DNA of 10,100 nt from B21-G16 sp003644825 [NCBI: Candidatus Zhuqueibacterota bacterium] (GCA_003644825.1 QNDJ01000028.1:1-10100); one strand, 5' to 3'; positions 1-7,900 are shown, numbered from the stretch's first letter. Translations and numbers: made by a program. The notes: generated by a model not told the origin, from the letters alone.

Positions 1-26
1 ATATGTCACTCCTACGGAGCTCTTTT
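1..26 (-). repeat. GAGCTCC hairpin repeat, inverted copy A
   Basis: On the minus strand this reads AAAAGAGCTCC-GTA-GGAGTGACATAT. It matches the plus-strand copies at 221-250 and 396-430, and more weakly 446-474, but lies in the opposite direction. The core is a 4-bp stem CTCC/GGAG with a 3-nt loop. The window starts inside or at the edge of the copy, so it may extend to the left. Short elements of this kind are scattered between genes in FCB-group genomes; the function is unknown. Confidence 0.65.
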
Positions 27-56
27 GTTTTTTACCATTTTTGCTACAAGCATTTC

Positions 57-70
57 GCCCCTAACGGGGC
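57..70. repeat. GCCCC-TAAC-GGGGC hairpin
   Basis: A perfect 5-bp GC stem with a 4-nt loop sits in strongly AT-rich DNA, 31 bp after repeat copy A, and is followed by TTTAATAAAAAAA. From memory, a GCTACAA-CATTTCGCCCCTA-ACGGGGCTTT motif is a common partner of the GAGCTCC repeat in FCB genomes, so the two probably form one composite intergenic element. The trailing T's are too few and too broken to call it a terminator with confidence. Confidence 0.55.
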
Positions 71-110
71 TTTAATAAAAAAATATATTTTCATTTTTTA
101 TTTTTTACAT

Positions 111-187
111 CTAAGAAATTATCTTTTTCTTTGCAAAACTCCTGACCGTTTGGTTGAGGTTATATTATAAAAATAAAGATTTCTTAG
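111..187. repeat. 9-bp inverted repeat pair CTAAGAAAT / ATTTCTTAG
   Basis: CTAAGAAAT at 111-119 is perfectly complementary to ATTTCTTAG at 179-187, with 59 bp between. Partial extra pairing is possible through ATCTTT (121-126) and AAAGAT (175-180). This could be the ends of a small decayed palindromic element. In AT-rich DNA a chance match of this size is possible. Confidence 0.35.
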
Positions 188-220
188 CCTGTAAAGGCAT
201 AAAATGAAATATTATGCTTT

Positions 221-250
221 ATTAAAGAGTTCCGATAGGAGTGGTATGTT
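221..250 (+). repeat. GAGCTCC hairpin repeat, copy B
   Basis: ATTAAAGAGTTCC-GATA-GGAGTGGTATGTT aligns with copy C at 396-430. The differences GCTCC to GTTCC and GGAGC to GGAGT leave the stem pairable through G-U wobbles, which suggests the hairpin rather than the exact sequence is kept. It stands 3 bp before the first 24-bp palindrome. Confidence 0.65.
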
Positions 251-253
251 AAA

Positions 254-277
254 AGGTCAGGCAGGGATGCCTGACCT
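254..277. repeat. 24-bp palindrome AGGTCAGGCA-GGGA-TGCCTGACCT, first copy
   Basis: This is a perfect 10-bp stem with a 4-nt loop, followed by ACA. An identical 24-bp copy lies at 479-502. The sequence is much richer in GC than its surroundings, as expected of an interspersed palindromic (REP-like) unit rather than of local drift. Confidence 0.75.
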
Positions 278-325
278 ACAATTATTAATATATTTTACCC
301 ATAGAACGGACATCTGTGTCAGTTC

Positions 326-358
326 ATAAATAGATTTCACATAGTCAGAAGATTGCTT
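326..358 (+). repeat. Imperfect direct repeat, first copy (33 bp, partner 550-582)
   Basis: This 33-bp stretch matches 550-582 at 30 of 33 positions. Both lie the same distance (to within 1 bp) after a copy of the 24-bp palindrome, so 254-358 and 479-582 are two diverged copies of one ~104-bp unit, with the middle portion less conserved. A third, weak likeness (ATAAATA...TTTCACA) occurs at 9681-9697. Confidence 0.6.
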
Positions 359-387
359 CGACCCGTATGGGGCTCGCAATGACAGAT
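350..387 (+). repeat. Short 'AGATTGCTTCG...CTCGCAATGACAGA' palindromic element
   Basis: AGATTGCTTCG (350-360) and CTCGCAATGACAGA (374-387) flank a small hairpin CCC-GTAT-GGG. The reverse complement has the order TGTCATTGCGAG then CGAAGCAATCT, the same as the left half of the element at 9504-9626, so the two copies are in opposite orientation. Elements with these end sequences are known as abundant intergenic repeats in many bacterial phyla; no transposase is encoded here. Confidence 0.7.
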
Positions 388-395
388 ACGGTTTT

Positions 396-430
396 ATTAA
401 AGAGCTCCGATAGGAGCGATATGTTTGTAG
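396..430 (+). repeat. GAGCTCC hairpin repeat, copy C (best copy)
   Basis: ATTAAAGAGCTCC is followed by GATA, GGAGCGATATGTTTGTAG. The stem GCTCC (404-408) and GGAGC (413-417) pair perfectly around a 4-nt loop. It is the most regular copy in the window and sits 8 bp after the CGCAATGACAGA end of the neighbouring palindromic element, so the families appear to be concatenated. Confidence 0.7.
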
Positions 431-445
431 AATAATAGACAATAA

Positions 446-474
446 AAGATATAGAGCTTCGTAGGAGCGGAATG
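446..474 (+). repeat. GAGCTCC hairpin repeat, copy D (diverged)
   Basis: AAGATATAGAGCTTC-GTA-GGAGCGGAATG is a weaker relative of copies B and C. The stem GCTTC/GGAGC still pairs with one G-U. Like copy B it stands just before a 24-bp palindrome, so the order 'hairpin repeat then palindrome' occurs twice. Confidence 0.55.
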
Positions 475-478
475 GAAT

Positions 479-502
479 AGGTCAGGCAGGGATGCCTGAC
501 CT
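479..502. repeat. 24-bp palindrome AGGTCAGGCA-GGGA-TGCCTGACCT, second copy
   Basis: It is identical over 24 bp, and over the next three bases ACA, to the copy at 254-277, and lies 225 bp from it. Perfect identity of the palindrome with divergence of the following ~50 bp suggests that this part is either younger or under constraint. Confidence 0.75.
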
Positions 503-549
503 ACAGTATGTGTTCAATTACATCTTTAGAACAGGCACATTACACGATT

Positions 550-582
550 ATAAATAGTTTTCACATATTCAGTAGATTGCTT
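550..582 (+). repeat. Imperfect direct repeat, second copy (partner 326-358)
   Basis: It has 30 of 33 identities with 326-358 and ends in AGATTGCTT. The first copy continues into the full CG...CTCGCAATGACA element; this one turns into unrelated AT-rich sequence, so it looks like a truncated version. Confidence 0.55.
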
Positions 583-961
583 AATCATTTCTAATAACAG
601 GGATTATTAACAATGAAAGATATACTTACATTATTATTATATATTAAGGAATTTATTTTGTGTAAAGTTATTCGTGAACAACATAATGAAAAAAAAATTA
701 ATAAATTATACCTACTTAAACTTTCAAATTTCATCTGAGACTTTCAGAATGTTTTATCAACTACCAGAATTCGAGTATGGTAATGGTTCAGAACAGTTCA
801 ACAATTTCTAATTTCAGGATGGAAGCTTGAGTTACTGTAATTAATATAAAAAACCAATTAGGATGATTTGGCAGGTTTTATAATATAAAATTTGCACCTT
901 CTTTATAATAGATGTTATCTTATGATTTTATAATTTTGGGATTATGACTAAAGGAATATAA
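583..961. other. AT-rich stretch without a recognisable gene
   Basis: No open frame of convincing length or family likeness is present on either strand. The only candidate is a 41-codon frame at 613-738 with a possible AGGGA ribosome site 9 bp upstream, not accepted as a gene. The part next to lptD would be its 3' untranslated region and holds one weak terminator candidate. No repeat of the families to the left is seen here. Confidence 0.6.
848..871 (-). terminator. Weak candidate terminator after lptD
   Basis: Read on the minus strand, CCAA(868-871) and TTGG(854-857) form a short stem with a 10-nt loop, followed at once by TTTTTT. It lies about 90 bp past the lptD stop codon. The stem is only 4 bp, so this is a guess based mainly on the T run; no better hairpin is visible between the stop codon and here. 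Confidence 0.25.
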
Positions 962-3520
962 TTATCTGTACCAGGTACCAATGGAGCTACCACCATAGTC
1001 TCGTTTTTCGAGTTTTAGGTCTCTGAGTTGAGGGTCTTTCACTCTGATTACAAGATAAAAACCTTCTCTTGCAGAACCGGGTGGTGTCCATTCAAAACTC
1101 AGTTCCCAGCAGTGAAGGTCTCGATAAAAAGAAAAATCGTGATAGGTAATTTTTCTTTTCAGAATGTCAAAACTGCCCCCATATCTCATTTTCCAGTTTT
1201 TTGTTAAATCGATATTGAGGTTCAATCTTGAAGTAAACATTTTTTTTGTATTGGTGGGGTCATTCTTATTTATTACAAGAGAGAAATCCATTGATAAATT
1301 CCACGGTATTGATACATCAGCAAGGTTATATTCTGGTTCGAATCTTTTTTCTTTATCTTCTTTAACAGCAGAAGAGAACTGGTCTTCCCGGGAAGTTTCT
1401 TTTTCGATTTTTTTTCTACCTGAGCTTCCTTTTATCTGGAATCTGGTATTGGCTCTGAGGTATGTCAATCTTATAAATCTTTTTTTCCAGAATGGTTTAT
1501 TATCCGAAAAAAGATATTCAGGAATCTTTCTTTTCTTATTGTAATCGAACTTGTAAAAGGTATAATTTGCCAGGATGTCAAGGTTACCAAAACTTAACAG
1601 CCTGAAACTTGTGTTCAGGTCTCTCAACCTGAAGCTATTTTTAGGAACTGCAAAGTTATATCCGGTTGATAACCTGAAGTTGAAAAGGTCGATTTTTTTT
1701 TCATTATTTTCTTTGTCTATAAGTTTTGCCTGAAAAAGATTATCCAGAGAAAAATTGATTGATTTGCTTTTACCTTTCCAGGTTCTACCGAATGCGGAGT
1801 TTTCGAACCTGTCATAGAGCACTTTGTTTCCTGCCGTGTCTATATAACTTGAATAATATCCGAATCTTTCTTCGGAAAAATCAGGCCTGTAGTTAAAACT
1901 CATTGAAGGAGTTGCTACATGTCTTAAAAACTTAAGGTTTCCAATGTTCGGGCTGGCAATTCCATAAATTTTCGTATTTGCAGAAGCACCAAAACTGAAA
2001 AGCCTTCTCGTTGCAAATTTGTTTACCTTTTCTGTTTTTATTTCACCTGTTTCAAGCTGATATTTTTTTACAGTATTGAGGTACCATTCTTCCCTGTAAG
2101 AAAAGTTCGGGTTAATGGTTAACCAGCCGAAAAACTTCTGGGGAGAAGAAAAATTTAGCCTGTGTTGTAATCCATTTCTAACTTTTTTAATAAATGGGTT
2201 TTCTTTATTGTTTCTTGTTTTTGAATAAGTATTTTTAAAATCTGCTCCATAAGAGAAATTAATAGAAGAGTACCAGGGTTCATTTTTTCCTATTAATCTT
2301 GACCTTTTATTTACAGGTTTTCTTTTTCTAAAAAGATATGTAGGTGAACTTCTTATGAAACTAATGCTGGGTAGTGTAGATGTAATGTTTCCAAGTTCGA
2401 GGTCCTGTTCTCTACTGATGTTGATGGACAGACTATTTTTTGTTCCTTCCCATCTTTTATCGATGCGGGCACTTGAATATAATCTTCTTTTACTTCTTAT
2501 ATCTCTGTTCAAGCTGAAATTTTTATTAAAGTTTGCGTCACTCTGGAAATCACCTGAAACGTAAACTTTCAGTGTTGGGTCAACCTGTTGATTATGTGTA
2601 ATATGGAAATCCCATCTTCTGGTATGCTGGTCTCCAAAGCTTTTTCTTGTAAAAGAACCCGATATATTGCCCCCCATTATGTAACGTTTTGCATACCTTG
2701 TATTGAGCCTGAACAGAAACCCACTTTTGTCGTAGAAATCAACAAGGAATTTTGCATCCCAGTAATCACTTGGTGCATAATAATACCCCATTCCTTTTAA
2801 ATATCTTCCTTCCAGGGCGCTTTCGCCGTAACTGGGCATTATGAAACCTGATGTTCTTCCCCCTCTCATCGGGAATACCCCCATCGGTAATGCAAGAACC
2901 GGTATATCTGCAATGTATAAAATGATTGGTTTTGCTACAATTTTATCTCTTATTTTAAGCTTCATTTTAGAGCTTTTGAAGTAAAAATGGGGGTGGTCTT
3001 CCTTATTACAGGTAGTAAAATATCCATCTCTAATCTGGATATACTTATCATTCAGCCTGACGATTTCATCACCTGCATAATACCCGGTTTGAAATTTTGT
3101 TTTTCCTTTTTCTACTCTTCCTTTTCTTGTGTTAAGGTTATATACCATTCTGAACCCATATAGTGGTTCCTGCCCCTTCTGGGTGAAGATAGGTGTTCCA
3201 ATGTATTTATTAGAATCAGGGTTTGAATGTTTTATAGAAGTATCCGGTATTCCTACTGCAATCAGGATGTTTTCATCATTTTTCAGGGTAATTTTCATTG
3301 CTTCAAGGGTCATATCTTTATAAACGACTTTTGCCAGTTTTTGAGGTGTGCCCCAGAGGTAGGTTTCATTTTTATCAATTGAGTACTCAAGGAAATCATA
3401 ATAATAGAAAACAGTTGTATCGGATTCCGTTTTCTCTTGAGGTTTTTTTGCCAGTTCCTGAGAAAATCCCTTTACGGATACAGGTATTATAAAAATAAGC
3501 AAATATAATATTTTTCTCAT
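962..3520 (-). CDS. lptD: LPS-assembly protein LptD (OstA-type outer-membrane protein)
   Basis: This 852-residue protein would insert lipopolysaccharide into the outer leaflet of the outer membrane as the beta-barrel of the LptD/LptE translocon. A signal peptide is visible: MRK, a hydrophobic run to about residue 16, and probable cleavage after GFS at 20. An OstA-like periplasmic jellyroll spans about 50-200. It includes 'GYFTTC' (Cys171) and leads into the family signature 'IPVLALPMGVFP' and 'RTSGFIMPSYGES' near 206-234. The rest has the alternating aromatic/polar pattern of a barrel and ends with 'LHCWELSFEWTPPG' and 'VKDPQLRDLKL', typical of FCB-group LptD. There are only two cysteines, Cys171 and Cys804. 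A charged Lys/Glu-rich segment near residues 710-745 is probably an extracellular loop. No clear Shine-Dalgarno precedes the ATG, but the signal peptide fixes the start. It lies 115 bp after the aminotransferase gene on the same strand and may be cotranscribed. Confidence 0.92.
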   Translation of the reverse strand: MRKILYLLIFIIPVSVKGFSQELAKKPQEKTESDTTVFYYYDFLEYSIDKNETYLWGTPQKLAKVVYKDMTLEAMKITLKNDENILIAVGIPDTSIKHSNPDSNKYIGTPIFTQKGQEPLYGFRMVYNLNTRKGRVEKGKTKFQTGYYAGDEIVRLNDKYIQIRDGYFTTCNKEDHPHFYFKSSKMKLKIRDKIVAKPIILYIADIPVLALPMGVFPMRGGRTSGFIMPSYGESALEGRYLKGMGYYYAPSDYWDAKFLVDFYDKSGFLFRLNTRYAKRYIMGGNISGSFTRKSFGDQHTRRWDFHITHNQQVDPTLKVYVSGDFQSDANFNKNFSLNRDIRSKRRLYSSARIDKRWEGTKNSLSINISREQDLELGNITSTLPSISFIRSSPTYLFRKRKPVNKRSRLIGKNEPWYSSINFSYGADFKNTYSKTRNNKENPFIKKVRNGLQHRLNFSSPQKFFGWLTINPNFSYREEWYLNTVKKYQLETGEIKTEKVNKFATRRLFSFGASANTKIYGIASPNIGNLKFLRHVATPSMSFNYRPDFSEERFGYYSSYIDTAGNKVLYDRFENSAFGRTWKGKSKSINFSLDNLFQAKLIDKENNEKKIDLFNFRLSTGYNFAVPKNSFRLRDLNTSFRLLSFGNLDILANYTFYKFDYNKKRKIPEYLFSDNKPFWKKRFIRLTYLRANTRFQIKGSSGRKKIEKETSREDQFSSAVKEDKEKRFEPEYNLADVSIPWNLSMDFSLVINKNDPTNTKKMFTSRLNLNIDLTKNWKMRYGGSFDILKRKITYHDFSFYRDLHCWELSFEWTPPGSAREGFYLVIRVKDPQLRDLKLEKRDYGGSSIGTWYR

Positions 3521-3532
3521 TAGCTTATTATT

Positions 3533-3547
3533 TTCACGAAAAGTGAA
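3533..3547. promoter_or_regulatory. TTCAC-GAAAA-GTGAA inverted repeat just upstream of lptD
   Basis: A 5-bp perfect dyad with a 5-nt loop ends 13 bp before the lptD start codon, where a ribosome site would normally sit and where none is recognisable. It could form a hairpin in the lptD leader or be an operator, but the size is within what chance gives. Confidence 0.25.
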
Positions 3548-3592
3548 TATTAAAGTTCCTTGAAAAAACTGTAGAGAAATTTTTAAAGTTTA

Positions 3593-3613
3593 ACACTGAT
3601 ATTATAACAGTGT
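3593..3613 (-). terminator. ACACTG...CAGTGT hairpin after the aminotransferase gene
   Basis: A 6-bp perfect stem with a 9-nt AT loop begins 22 bp after the aminotransferase stop codon. On the minus strand it is followed by TAAACTTTAAAAATTT, a poor T tract, so termination would be leaky at best. The loop contains TATAAT on the minus strand, which could alternatively be a -10 box for lptD, but no good -35 box lies in front of it. Confidence 0.3.
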
Positions 3614-3635
3614 ACCTTATCGTTTTTTACTGTAT

Positions 3636-4808
3636 CTATATTATACAGGAAATATTTTTTTTCAATGTTCTTAATAATATGTCAATTTCATCAATTGTGT
3701 TATAAAAGTGTAAGGAAACCCTTACTCCTTTACCTCTGAAAGAAGTGATGATATTATTTTCTTCCAGCATTTTAACTGTTTTTTCCGGGCTTTTAGCTTC
3801 GAAAACAACAAGAGGTCCTCTTCTTTTCGGATTTTCAGGAGTATATACTTTCAGGTTTAAATTTTGTAGTCCTTCTATTAAATAACTGCTTAGAGCCTTT
3901 ATTCTGTTGCTTATGTTTTCAATACCTATTTCTTGAATAATTTTTATACCTTCGAATGTAGTATACACAGAGGAAAAAGATGGAGTTCCTGATTCAAATC
4001 TTTTTGCTGAGGGAGCATATTCGAAATTTTCTGTATCGAAAGCAAAAGGTTTTTTTTGTGCAAACCAGCCGGTGTAAATGGGTTTCAATTTTTCAATTAA
4101 CTCCTTTTTTACGTATAAGAATGCGATTCCTGATGAACCGAGAAGATATTTCAGGGAGCCTGAAACGAAGAAATCTACGTCAAGTTTTTTTACGTTTATA
4201 TCTTCTGTGCCAAGAATCTGATATCCATCGATGAATGTAAGGGCACCATTTTTATGAGCGTATTCGGTTATTTCCTCAATTTCAAGTTTGTAGCCATTTT
4301 TATAACATAGGTAAGTCAATGGAATGATTAGTGTATTATTGGATATTTTATTATAGAACTGTTCAGGCTCGATTTTGTATTCTTTTGAGTAAATTCTTTT
4401 TATAATGGCGCCTCTGTTTTTCTGGGCAAGCCATATATATATAACAGTTGGAAATTCCAGGTCTGAAAGAATTATTTCATTCCTTGATTTGTAATTAAAA
4501 GAGCTTGCAACTGCATTTATTGCCGATGATGCAGAAAAAGATATAGCTATTTCTTCTTTTTCAGAGTATATAAATCGGGCAAATAGTGCTCTTAAATCTT
4601 CTATTTTATTTAACCAGATATCCCAGGGAGAACCTTTTCTATTCCATAATTCGATATATTCCTGAATAGCTGATTTAACACGAATGTTTAAGAGTCCACA
4701 AGAACAACTATTAAAGTATATTTTTTCTTTTAATAATGGAAAATCTTTCCTTATTTCTTCGATTGTTTCTTCAAGGGTAATTTTTTTATTTTCTGGTTTG
4801 TCTTCCAT
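3636..4808 (-). CDS. Aminotransferase class V-fold PLP-dependent enzyme
   Basis: This is a cytosolic fold-type I PLP enzyme of the class V family (kynureninase / selenocysteine lyase / isopenicillin-N epimerase-like); the substrate is unknown. Residue numbers count from the first of three ATGs. Visible motifs are 'YFNSCSCG' at 33-40, the phosphate-side 'SFSASSAIN' at 92-100, 'FIDGYQ' with Asp196 for the pyridine nitrogen, 'SGSLKYLLG' with Lys222 as the Schiff-base lysine, 'RFESGTP' at 272-278, and 'VRVSLHFYNT' with Arg365 as probable carboxylate binder. At about 390 residues it is full length for the family. Cysteine desulfurases carry a catalytic Cys in the C-terminal part; here the cysteines are 37, 39, 170 and 390, so NifS/SufS activity is unlikely. 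The gene opens MMMED; AGAGG sits 7 nt before the third ATG and only 1 nt before the first, so I start at the third (4808). It is divergent from the giant gene and upstream of lptD. Confidence 0.88.
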   Translation of the reverse strand: MEDKPENKKITLEETIEEIRKDFPLLKEKIYFNSCSCGLLNIRVKSAIQEYIELWNRKGSPWDIWLNKIEDLRALFARFIYSEKEEIAISFSASSAINAVASSFNYKSRNEIILSDLEFPTVIYIWLAQKNRGAIIKRIYSKEYKIEPEQFYNKISNNTLIIPLTYLCYKNGYKLEIEEITEYAHKNGALTFIDGYQILGTEDINVKKLDVDFFVSGSLKYLLGSSGIAFLYVKKELIEKLKPIYTGWFAQKKPFAFDTENFEYAPSAKRFESGTPSFSSVYTTFEGIKIIQEIGIENISNRIKALSSYLIEGLQNLNLKVYTPENPKRRGPLVVFEAKSPEKTVKMLEENNIITSFRGKGVRVSLHFYNTIDEIDILLRTLKKNISCII

Positions 4809-4815
4809 CATCATA

Positions 4816-4820
4816 CCTCT
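4816..4820 (-). promoter_or_regulatory. Ribosome binding site AGAGG deciding the start at 4808
   Basis: On the minus strand the sequence is TAGAGGTATGATGATGGAAGA. Spacing from AGAGG is 1, 4 and 7 nt to the three successive ATGs, so the third is the best placed. The divergent neighbour has the same TAGAGGTAT string in front of its start, which supports this as the organism's ribosome site. Confidence 0.7.
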
Positions 4821-4963
4821 ATTCAGATTTTACTTAAAATTAGATAACAATGCTGAAAAATACAAGAAAAAATAATATACCCCTGGAACGGTTATAATAA
4901 TAATGCTAAAGTAAAGTAAAAATTCTGTCGATAAAAAATTGACATCAGGTATTGTCCAATTGT

Positions 4964-4968
4964 AGAGG
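4964..4968 (+). promoter_or_regulatory. Ribosome binding site AGAGG before a TTG start
   Basis: GTAGAGGTATATTTG places AGAGG 5 nt before the TTG at 4974. Translation from this TTG gives MKK followed by a textbook signal peptide, and no ATG or GTG in frame offers a better combination. The rare TTG start is therefore well supported. Confidence 0.75.
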
Positions 4969-4973
4969 TATAT

Positions 4974-7900
4974 TTGAAAAAGCATTATATAATTTTTGTT
5001 CTGGCATTTGTTTTTACCTTTACTATATTTGAAGGGTCATCTTTTGCTCAAAAAGACCAATGGACTCAAAAAGATACACTTGTTTATCCTTTTTATTCAA
5101 TAGAAAAAAGCAGGTTTGATTCACTTGTTGTTTATATCGGCAGCAGCAACTCAAGGTTATACAAATCAACGGATGGTGGTAATAGTTTTAATCAGATCCT
5201 GTTAAATGAACTTAAAGGCACTTTAAATATTCTTCAGTTAGAATTCCACCCTTCAGATTCTTTAACACTTTTTGCATTAACAGATAGTTCAGGACTGTTT
5301 AAGAGTAATTCTTCGAATGTTGATTTACTTGAAAGAATACCGGTAGATTCTGGCCTGACAGATTCTATATTGAATGTATTTAAATTTAATCCGTTTCATC
5401 CGGACACAATATATGTAGGTACCGAACACGATGGTTTTTTCAGGTCCATTAACAAAGGTGAAAACTGGGAAAGTGAAAACAGTGGTTTTGAACTGGGAGA
5501 TACATCCATAACAGCCCTTGCGGTCAGTCAATTCGATGGTAAGATAATATACGCAGGACTGAAGAATGGGAAAATCTACCAGAGTAAGAATTCCGGAAAT
5601 AGCTGGACTTATAAAGGACAGCCGTCAACTTCCCAGATTACAAATATTCTTATTCAGCCGGATGATGATGATGTAATTTATGTAGGAACTTTAGATGATG
5701 GAGTGTATAAAAGCACCAATGAAGGATTAACCTGGTCGAGCTGGAATACAGGCCTTCAGGAAAACAGTATAAATGAAATTCTGTCTATGGAAATGGATAT
5801 AACAGTCAGGCCTGTGATTTACCTTGCTGGAACAGAGAGAAATGGTGTTTTCTGGAGAAAAGAAACTGATACAACCTGGACAGCTATTAACACAGGGCTT
5901 ACTCAGGGAATGATAAATGACCTTGAAATAGACCCATTTAACCATACCATTTATTTTGCTGTGACCCAATCGAGAGGTATATTTCAGTATTATGCGAACC
6001 AGGAACCGGTTTTAATTTTACCTTACGAGAATGTTTATCTGACGGTTGATTCTCTTTTTACAATGGCGGTTTCGGCTTGGGACCCTGACTCGGGAGAAAC
6101 AAATACTCTCATTTTTGGTGCTCTGGGACTGCCGGCGAATGCAGTTTTTGATTCTTTATCCGGGCCTATTTATGATTCGTTGAGTTCAAGAATATTCTCC
6201 TGGCAACCTGACTCCAATCAAACGGGAAATGATACAATTATTTTTTATGTCAGGGATTTAAGAGGAGGCTCTGACAGGGATACTCTGTATATTAATGTCA
6301 ATACATCACCAACCATTATAGTGCAGGATACATTTGTTGTTAATGAACACAGCCTTTTAACGATAAATGTTTCAGCAACAGACCCGGATGCAAATGATAC
6401 ATTGTATTTTACAGCTTCAAATCTGCCTTATGGTGCTCTTTTCACTGATTCATCAGGAACAGGTATTTTTAGATGGGTACCTAATTATAACCAGAGTGGA
6501 ATACATTATGTTACCTTCAATGTCAGGGACTCAAAAAATGCGACGGATTCAAAAAAGGTAAAAATCACTGTGGTTGATGTTAATAGAGCACCTTACTTTA
6601 TTGATTTAACAGAAAGCTGGACGATTAATGAAGGAAATGCACTGAAATTTGAAGTGAATGCTACGGACCCTGATGGAGATAATGTTACCTATGGGGTGGA
6701 TAGTTTACCTTCAGGAGCTAAATTTGACTCTGTTGATACAAAAATATTCAGCTGGATTCCAACGTTTAACGATAGCGGGAATTTCGGTGCAATATTCAGG
6801 GTTGAAGATACCAGAGGTGCTATTACCAGAGATACCATATCAATACGAGTTCTGGATGTAAATCGAAACCCTGTTCTGTCTCTGGCGGATACAGATTATA
6901 TTGTAAATGTAGGTGATTCTCTTACTTTTACGGTTCAGGGTTATGACCTGGATGGAGACGGCATTACTTTCAATGCTTCGGGGCTACCTCCGTATTCAAG
7001 TTTTAATCCATCTACGGGAGTTTTTTTATGGGTTCCAATTTCTTCACAGGCAGGCAGTTATCAGGTAAGATTTAATGCTGAAGATGGAAGAGGAGGTGCA
7101 GATTTTCAGAATGTTTCCATTCTTGTGAATAGAGTTCCTGTCTTTCAATTTGTGGACAATCAAACTGTGAAAGAGGGGGACAATTTAAATATCACTGTAA
7201 GAGCAATTGATGATGATAATGACACCTTATCGTATTCAGTGAAAAATGTTCCTGCGAATGCGGTTGTTGATACAACAGATAGCATAACTTTTCAGTGGAC
7301 TCCTCAGGAAGGACAGGCAGGATATTATGTTATATTATGTGAGGTATCTGATGGAAAAGGTGGTTCAGATAGAATGAGTATTCAGATTCAGGTGCTACCT
7401 TCTGATGGAAACCTTGCTCCACAAATTGTTTCTATTGGTGATAAAACGGTTAGAGAAAGGGAAACCTTAATTTTTCAGGTTGTCGCTATTGATGATGGTT
7501 CTCTCGATTCTCTTGTATATGGAACAGTAGGCCCCTTACCTCAGGGAGCGCAATTCGATTCGCTGGAGACTCATGTGTTTCAGTGGACACCTACTTATGA
7601 AGATAGTGGGAAGTATACTTTAATATTTAAGGTTACAGATCCTTTAGGTAAATATGATGAAGAGACGGTAGTTATTACGGTTCTGGATTCAAACAGAGCT
7701 CCGGCTGTAGTAATTCCAGAAGATACAACTGTAAGAGAAGGGGATACACTGGTAATTTCTTTGAATGCTTTTGATCCTGATTCGGATTCTTTTTCATTGA
7801 CGGGATTGAACCTTCCAGAAGGAAGTAGAATCGACACTACAGATGGATATTCGTTTTACTGGGAAATAGATTATCAAAAAGAAGGGGACTATCAGGTTAT

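Larger units (their letters stand above)
4815..4973. promoter_or_regulatory. Divergent intergenic region with promoters for both neighbours
   Basis: These 159 bp separate two divergently transcribed genes, so at least two promoters should lie here. Candidates for the plus strand are TATAAT at 4893-4898 without a good -35 box, and TTGACA at 4939-4944 without a -10 box at the right distance. TTGACA lies within an imperfect dyad, ATTGACA (4938-4944) facing TGTCCAAT (4953-4960), a possible operator. No pair forms a clean sigma-70 promoter, so individual sites are guesses. Confidence 0.35.

Noticed and set aside
257-442. 61-codon minus-strand open frame
   Set aside because: It lies wholly on interspersed hairpin repeats, and its residues ('YRSYRSS', 'SLRAPYGSKQSS') are the usual by-product of translating such repeats.
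221-502. Possible CRISPR array from regularly spaced repeats
   Set aside because: The repeats are palindromes of different families, copies are separated by about 225 bp or by irregular short gaps, and there are no uniform spacers or cas genes.
613-738. 41-codon plus-strand frame with a possible AGGGA ribosome site 9 bp upstream
   Set aside because: It is very short, has AT-driven composition (many Leu, Lys, Ile, Asn) and no recognisable relative or conserved context. It could be a real small peptide but cannot be supported.
1164-1544. 126-codon plus-strand open frame
   Set aside because: It is antisense to the well-supported lptD gene, has no ribosome site or family likeness, and its hydrophobic, Phe/Leu-rich content mirrors the Lys/Glu-rich opposite strand.
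3980-4234. 84-codon plus-strand open frame
   Set aside because: It is the complement of the aminotransferase coding region, whose active-site motifs are intact, and nothing supports a second gene.
3636-4808. Cysteine desulfurase (nifS/sufS) annotation for the PLP enzyme
   Set aside because: The catalytic cysteine segment expected in the C-terminal third is replaced by 'FRGKGVRVSLHFYNT' with no cysteine, so only the wider class V family is called.
4939-4967. TTGACA as the -35 box of a sigma-70 promoter for the giant gene
   Set aside because: The position 16-18 bp downstream reads like GTAGAG within the ribosome site, not a -10 box, so the match is probably chance or part of an operator-like dyad.
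7595-7837. 80-codon minus-strand open frame
   Set aside because: It is a shadow of the tandem Ig-like modules; its Ser/Thr/Val-rich residues are what the reverse of such repeats gives.
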